DNA from: Hysterangium stoloniferum
Lineage: Eukaryota; Basidiomycota; Agaricomycetes; Hysterangiales; Hysterangiaceae
Assembly: GCA_015178975.1 (NCBI GenBank)
Contig: WHVD01000078.1
Location: 248,001 to 312,000, forward strand
DNA length: 64,000 nt
Direction: 5' to 3'
Of this stretch, positions 58,596 through 64,000 are shown one piece after another. A program made the position numbers and the translations under genes. Below the pieces are notes generated by a model. The model saw nothing but the letters and a program-made list of their open reading frames with translations, was not told where the DNA came from and ran no database searches. The stretch's first letter is position 1. Every line of letters starts with the position of its first letter.

Positions 58596-59737
58596 TCATC
58601 CAACCCTTGCCGGCAATAATTCCACAGTTAATGTCCTCTTGATCTCTGACCCTTTCCTACCAAAGTAACGTCCTGATAGATAACTCCAATGAAGACATGC
58701 AACAAGCCAATTCTGGAGACCTGTTATATACCGGGCTACGTCTTTGTCGACCCTGGGGCCCCAGCTTGGCAACTGTTTTTCATATTCGCAGAAGCTGCGC
58801 ATAGACTGCATGCACATATCACCCACATAATCTACTGCGCTTTGCACATCTAACCCTTGAGTTTGCATGACGATTATGACCATATTATAGGTATCCCCCG
58901 AGGCATATTCTTTCTTGAAAGAAAACACATCCTGATTGTCAAATTAGCGAGTGATGGCGCGCATATGGGATGGACGTTACACACATTGGACCAGGTGCAA
59001 AAGTCATTTACGCACTCCTTGAGAGACTGCATGACGGGGTGTTCCGCGACGTCGTCGGGCAAGTCTATTTGCAGCGTGTATTCGAGGAAGTCAATGAGCG
59101 GCTTGAGCCCGCTGCTGTCGCGGCGGATGTCGATGTACTCGTCCAACGACGGAATTGTGCCATGCTGTCGGTGGAGCGACTGTGCGTTTCTGGCGTGCAG
59201 GAAAAGCCCGATGCTCTCCAAGAATCGCGCTTGGAAGTTGGGCCCAGCATCTTTGCTGCAGCGTTTCCACAGGCTGTGGGGCGGGAAAGCGTGAGCTCTC
59301 GTGCGCCGCTGAACGGATGTAGTCATCACTCACTCTCTCGACAGTCGTGCCGCCGTTGGTTCTCGCGCTGGGTCCAGGACTGCGTCGTCGTGCGATGGGT
59401 GGTAAGTTTCAGGGAACCAAAGTGCATTCATCATGGCGTTGGCAGTGGACTCGGTCTGCCGGCTGTCCATGCCATCTGTGAGGTCTCCATAAAAGAATAT
59501 GATATTCATCAGATCGCAGCTTGCGCGCAGATGCTTGTCATGGGACTCGGTGTATACAAGCGCGGACAATTTCCCCGCCATGAGAACAGATAGATGGCGT
59601 TCTTGAATCTCGGTGAAGTGGTCGAAGCCTTCGCGATACCAACTGTCGGATTCGGCGGACATGGCGTCGCCATTAGGATGTGCACTGAGGGGGAAGGGGC
59701 ATTGGGCGATGAAGTCTGGGATTTTGAATGTTGTCAT
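58596..59737 (-). CDS. Sesquiterpene synthase-like class I terpene cyclase, copy 2
   Basis: Paralogue of the synthase at 45.9 kb with the same intron positions and the same blocks. It starts MTTFKIPDFIAQCPFPLSAH; the Asp-rich region is SCDLMNIIFFYGDLTDGM, again with Gly replacing the first Asp. Next come IPSLDEYIDIRRDSSGLKPL, an intact NSE triad in NDVFSFKKEYASGD, and a C-terminal WSYLSGRYFG. It ends TLTVELLPARVG. It is in opposite orientation to copy 1, with four unrelated genes between. The product is unknown, and farnesyl diphosphate is the likeliest substrate from family size and motifs. Codon use is more G/C-rich than in copy 1. Confidence 0.9.
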
Positions 59738-61359
59738 TGTGATGTGGAGTCGGGAGTGCGCTCGCGGGGGGAAATATAAATGGGCTTGGATGTTGTTGAG
59801 AGCTAGCCTATGGCCATCCTCTTTTATAAGTCGTCGTACAGCTTGCTAAATTTACTTGCATCGTTCCGTTCAAGAGATACCCAGTAATCGCTTAGGTCGA
59901 CATGTGGAACCACACGAGATCGGTGGCTTGGACATCCCTTTCACTCATGCTTCCGATGCCCCCGCGAAACTTTCTTTTAAAGAACAAAGCCTAATTTAAC
60001 CCCCTCGAGAGTCGACCCTAGGCATCGTGTAGTACAAACACACACTAAGATTTTAAAATGCGATTGAGAACTGGAAATAATCCCCGTGAATTGATCAGGT
60101 GAATATTATGATATAATCTTTTTAGATTCGTTACAGGTTTATTTCAGGCATTGGCAAAATGCACTACGGGGATTCTTTGCCGATTGAATTTGGGAATTTT
60201 CAAACTCCGTGACTGAAGATTCGGCTGTTAGCCACGGAAGATGTACAATCCGAACTCTTGTGCCACAATGTGCCATACATAGTACGTCATGCAGATGCTA
60301 GTGATCACCGGCTATTGGATTACCGAAATCCTATTTTTGGATTACTCAATCCTTCCCTCCGTGCATCTTCTTTTTTACTTTTATATATTAAAAATAAAAA
60401 TAAATGAAGTGGTCGTCAAGTGGGTTCGCCTCAGACTTTGGCGATCTGGGAGTAAAGAATAAAATTCTCGGAGACCAGCTGCGGCCAATCTAATCAAGTG
60501 CTAACGCGGGGTAGGCACTATTTTATGGCTGCAGTTCAGCACGAGATAAGAAGATTTTCAGCTTCAATTTTAAGTAACATTTTGATCTCCGAATGCCCGT
60601 TGAAAAGCCTTCATTCGAAACATAAATCTCTCAACGAGCACTCGTGACAACATAATGTTTTGAAGCGTTCTACGATGGAAAATTCAGAGCTAAGTGCTGT
60701 GCTATTGATTCTTGATTGATGTAGTTAGATTGTCAATGAGGTATATCATAACTAGCACACGGTCTTCCATTCCCGTCCTACAAGCTTCAAAATCATTACT
60801 CGGATGTCGCTCGTGCCATTGGATTTACTGGTGCTTTATATTTTATATTTAATTGAAGGGAAAAAAAGGGAATGCCATAAGTAATATGTAGCTCTATACC
60901 ATATTTTCTGAACATAATGACGCTATAACAATGACACAGAATGATTTTTTGTTCGACACTTCAAGTAATAATAACCCAAAAACGTACAAGCTGGATTCCT
61001 AACTATCGGAAAACGCAATTGATTGAGAGACGGTACGTAATTTTATAGGGTCGTTATATCTCCTAGATTCACTTTCAATATGAAAGGTATCATCTCAACT
61101 AATTCTACGATCCTTCCCTGATATTCGTGACGAGAATGAACTTTCCCAGATGGTACCTCTCAAACAAGGGATCTGGCACTTTAAAGTTAGACTCAAACGA
61201 TCAAGCAAAACATATGTCGCTCGTTGGACTACTCGTAAAAGAGTAAAACGTTTACAGGCGCACAGTGAGAAGTGATTCTTGAAGACAGAGAGCCCAACTG
61301 TTGATGTGCTCTCGTGGGTGTGCTCGGCGGACAAAAAGTGGGTCAACTATCATGATGGA
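59738..61359. other. Long intergenic stretch
   Basis: About 1.6 kb, A/T-rich beyond 60 kb. It contains the promoter of terpene synthase copy 2 on its left. No ORF with a family signature, RNA gene or repeat is seen. Confidence 0.5.
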
Positions 61360-61588
61360 TTAGATAGTACTCACCCGTCCACATCCTCCATATAATATGC
61401 TTGACAACGGTCGAGTAAGTAACTGGCGGGTGTGGTCCATTCTCAATGTGACAGAAATCAGACATGATAAGGGCATTCCAACCTCAAGATCCATTAACTT
61501 CGACTCAGCACCCCATGTCCATGTGCAACTGTTGTGTAGTGTATCAAAGCGTGAATCGCCAATTTGTAGATTAGAGCCATCTTTGAAA
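61360..61588 (-). CDS. Possible small gene, weak evidence
   Basis: A minus-strand frame starting MHFKDGSNLQIGDSRF and containing a Trp/Gly patch (TWTWGAESKLMDLEVGM) runs to a stop. A good donor (GTGAGTACTATC) in the same region suggests a spliced gene rather than this exact ORF. I do not recognise a family. It could equally be non-coding. Confidence 0.25.
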
Positions 61589-61698
61589 TGCATGGCGGGT
61601 ATCTCTCGCACATACGCACTTTGAATACCGTAACCACACCACCAACACCCACAATTCAGACTCGTCAGAACCAACTAGCAAAGATTTTCACACTAGGT

Positions 61699-61804
61699 AA
61701 CTACAAGTTGTGGTTGAAATAATATTCCTAAGATAATGTTCCATGGTGTACATGCACCATGGAACATTATCTTAAGAATATTATTTCAACCACAACTTGT
61801 AGTT
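61699..61804. repeat. Near-perfect 50-bp inverted repeat with 6-nt loop
   Basis: The left arm (61,699-61,748) starts AACTACAAGTTGTGGTTGAA and the right arm (61,755-61,804) is its reverse complement with one mismatch (CCTAAG against CTTAAG). The loop is TACATG. Transcribed RNA or extruded DNA would form a very stable hairpin. It lies 40 bp past the stop codon of the JmjC gene, in the likely 3' untranslated region on the minus strand. It could be a tiny foldback element, a terminator/processing signal, or a hairpin-RNA source. Confidence 0.95.
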
Positions 61805-61844
61805 CTGCACAATTAACTATACAGTATAGTGCAATGGTCAACTA

Positions 61845-63397
61845 TCAAAACCACATTGAAACGGAGAAACTTATGTCCTCGCTCCGCATCGCATGCCACC
61901 AGCCTGGAGGGATATACAGTAGATCTCCCGGCTCAATTACTGCACAAAGCGCGGATGGCCGCACTACAGATTCAAATGCAGGGAAGTCTGTCGTATTCGC
62001 CGAGAAGACATCAACACGAGACGTGTTACTGAGCATGGTGGTTGTCACGGCAGGCGTCTCCACGGGGGCATGGTCGGACGCTGAGAACGTGCGCGCTGCG
62101 TGAGGGGCGGAGGAGTCGGAGAAGGAATACATTCCATGCTGCAGATCGGGAGGAGCAAGCCAAACGGTCTTGCGGCCAACGACTTGGCCTGCATTGCACC
62201 ATAAGGGTAAGATATTGGTGTTTACTGCACAAACGTACCATAACAATTGAAATAAGGATCCTAGATGAAACGGGCCCATCAATCTCAAGTAAATTGCATT
62301 GTAAGAGAGAATACCGTATGAGCCGGAGAAACTGTTCCTCTTGGCCCAAGCCAAGCATTGATGACTACTTGCTCGTCGTTTTCTGGGGGTCGATAATTTG
62401 GGAAAGAAGAAGGCGGGAGAGGCGAGGAGTAAACGTAATCGGGGATTATTATATCAGAACGTAAAGCGGGGAATTGGGTGAGGAGAGAATGTTGTGCAAG
62501 ATACAATATACCATGATGGGGATTCTCAGCGGGATGGCCATTAGATGCATCGCTCGGTTCCGAGAGCATTCCTATTCCTGCCAAAAACTCTTCCCAAGGG
62601 AGCATACTCTGCTTCCAGTCTGCCGTCCTATAATCACCACCTATTTCAACGGGAACAATCCTACCTCTGCCTGCAACCCGCATTAAATATTCTGGGGAAC
62701 CCCAAGGATGTTCTCGTAACGCAGGCCAATCATTAATAAACCCCGACAATATAAATGGGGAACACGATTGGCTAAGAAAATTAGTAAGAGAAGGTGGCGC
62801 GATTCGTGGAATAGCATTCGCGGCTAAATCTTGTATTTCCAAAGGCTGGGAAGTCGGGCTTGGGACATTGAAAGGGACGCATCTATCCATCCACGGGAGG
62901 TACAGCGTCTGTATTCGTTCGATTGTGTCGAAAATATCATCCAAGCGACCGCCCCCCGCTGCGCCCGCAACGACAATAGCCATATCTAACCGAGCAACGG
63001 CTTGTTTCCATTTTTCTATGTCGTTGCCCAAATCAGGGTCACGCAAATCAACTAGTGAGTGGATGAGACGGGCATCTGTGTAAAGGCGCCTGGTATACAG
63101 TGAGACGGTTGTGTGCTCCGCCACTTCATTTTTGATGTTTTGTTCAGAAAGTACTTCGAGACGTTCCAAAGTGACACGGGCGTCAGCCGGTGTAACACTG
63201 GGGTGAGACACTTGACAAAGCTGCGAGAAATATGGATGACCAGTAAGGGCCATTTCTAGTCAACAAAATCAGCAGATGTATTTCGAGGATAATTTCCCAA
63301 GGTAACTCACCTGTAGTCGAAAGTTGACGGCCCAATAATTGGGCGTGGATCTCCCCAAGCTTTTCTAAAGCCCAAGCACGACTTGAGTCAACAGACA
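61845..63397 (-). CDS. JmjC-domain protein, KDM8/JMJD5-like
   Basis: Predicted Fe(II)/2-oxoglutarate oxygenase. The start MSVDSSRAWALEKLGEIHAQ is followed by an intron that splits a Glu codon, then a helical N-terminal half (RLYTDARLIHSLVDLRDPDL, LDMAIVVAGAAGGGRLDDIF) as in JMJD5. The JmjC fold reads FILSGFINDWPALREHPWGS, GRIVPVEIGGDYRTADWKQS, INAWLGPRGTVSPAHTDPYF with NCYAQVVGRKTVWLAP, and EPGDLLYIPPGWWHAMRSED. The iron ligands are His and Asp of HTD, whose codons are separated by an intron, and the His of GWWHA. It ends FSVSMWF. The family reported activities include peptidyl-arginine hydroxylation and proteolytic or demethylase roles; which applies here is unknown. Confidence 0.9.
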
Positions 63398-63508
63398 TTG
63401 CCAACTGAAAGTATAGTCTGATATATAAATTCTCAAGACAAGTATTAGTCTATCTCTTGACTAACTGGAGCATACGATTCACTTCCAAGTTTCAAAGATT
63501 GTTCCAAG
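63398..63508. promoter_or_regulatory. Short divergent promoter right of the JmjC gene
   Basis: 111 bp lie between the JmjC start and a plus-strand ATG opening MPRVEGGAPIMPVSHTIST. That plus-strand exon ends near a donor (GAAGTTAGTCC), so a divergent gene may begin here. Its continuation is unclear. Confidence 0.35.
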
Positions 63509-63744
63509 ATGCCGCGTGTTGAAGGCGGGGCGCCTATTATGCCAGTTTCTCACACAATTTCAACAGTGTTGGAACAGACTAATGAAGTTAGTCCGTGTTC
63601 TTTGTAATGGAAATGTTTTCCTTTTAAGCTCCACGATCGTGGAGTCAGCTCCTGTCACCTTTGTCTCTTGCCACCATCGTCTGAGTGGGGGAGCCCAAAT
63701 ACCCACTCTGACGTGGGAATATTATGTTTGGTCACACCATCAAA

Positions 63745-64000
63745 TAAAATTCATTTTCACCACAAGTACAGCACAAAGTGCACTGAAGATCGGCCTTATT
63801 GTACTCTGTAATGCTCTGCAATATGACAATGTCGAAGTGGTTGCAGTCAACAAGTAAGTAGTTGTCTTCTGTATGGATTCAAATTTAGCTGAACATTGCT
63901 TTAGCCCTTTCCTCGACCCCGAGTATGTTGTAAGTCCATTACCTGCAAATCATTCGAAGCATTCCTTCAAAAACAACCAGCTACTTGTTCAAATACAACT
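63745..64000 (+). pseudogene. Degenerate GAPDH-like sequence, cut by the window edge
   Basis: The plus strand reads SALKIGLIVLCNALQYDNVE with VVAVN. A 51-bp intron (63,854-63,904, GTAAGTA to TTTAG) follows, then NPFLDPEYV. This matches the N-terminal part of glyceraldehyde-3-phosphate dehydrogenase, where the family has GFGRIGRIVLRNAL, then VVAVNDPF. The NAD-binding Gly pattern and the two Arg are lost, so the copy cannot bind NAD in the usual way. It may be a relic or a diverged duplicate. No clear start codon is linked to it, and the rest lies outside the window. Confidence 0.6.

Noticed and set aside
62026..62358. Additional minus-strand ORF within the JmjC gene
   Set aside because: It is the JmjC coding strand read in another frame across its introns.

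Overview
The window is nuclear DNA of a filamentous fungus, most likely an Agaricomycete (Basidiomycota). Evidence: genes dense with ~50-bp GT/AG introns, a spliced Argonaute, two basidiomycete-type sesquiterpene synthases, and Gypsy and DIRS-like retrotransposon remnants of mushroom-forming-fungus type. There is no bacterial operon organisation. CDS coordinates run from start to stop codon and include introns.

Layout. Positions 1-16,094 form a transposon graveyard. It holds a decayed acidic-repeat ORF, a decayed 5' piece of 18S rDNA, a scrambled DIRS-like tyrosine-recombinase retrotransposon, and a nest of LTR elements. In the nest, an old Gypsy LTR was split by two later insertions, each with a readable 5-bp target duplication. 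The old LTR is followed by a gag remnant carrying a 19-bp tandem array and then by an inverted LTR stub. This part has lost most CpG to TpG/CpA, consistent with methylation-driven decay. At about 16.1 kb the composition changes sharply to ordinary CpG-containing gene space.

From 16.2 to 45.3 kb lie a decayed Argonaute fragment and a full Argonaute (-), dynein light intermediate chain (-), TIP41 (+), SLY1 (+), a WD40 protein (-), a small single-pass membrane protein (+), TFIIB (-), a Btz/CASC3-like exon-junction protein (-), RIX1 (-), SEC10 (+) and RRS1 (-). From 45.9 to 59.7 kb two related terpene synthases in opposite orientation enclose mitochondrial ATM1 (+), a leucine-rich-repeat protein (-), a MARVEL-like membrane protein (+) and a STIMATE/TMEM110-like membrane protein (+). 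The right end has a 106-bp hairpin, a JmjC protein (-) and a degenerate GAPDH-like sequence running off the edge.

The genes are mostly housekeeping and do not form one pathway. Themes that connect are small-RNA silencing next to heavily decayed repeats, ribosome biogenesis (RIX1, RRS1), membrane traffic (SLY1, SEC10), and terpene metabolism. The most unusual observations are a 5-nt internal micro-exon in TFIIB, 4-nt initiator exons in two membrane-protein genes, the shared loss of the first Asp of the metal-binding motif in both terpene synthases, and the scrambled DIRS element.
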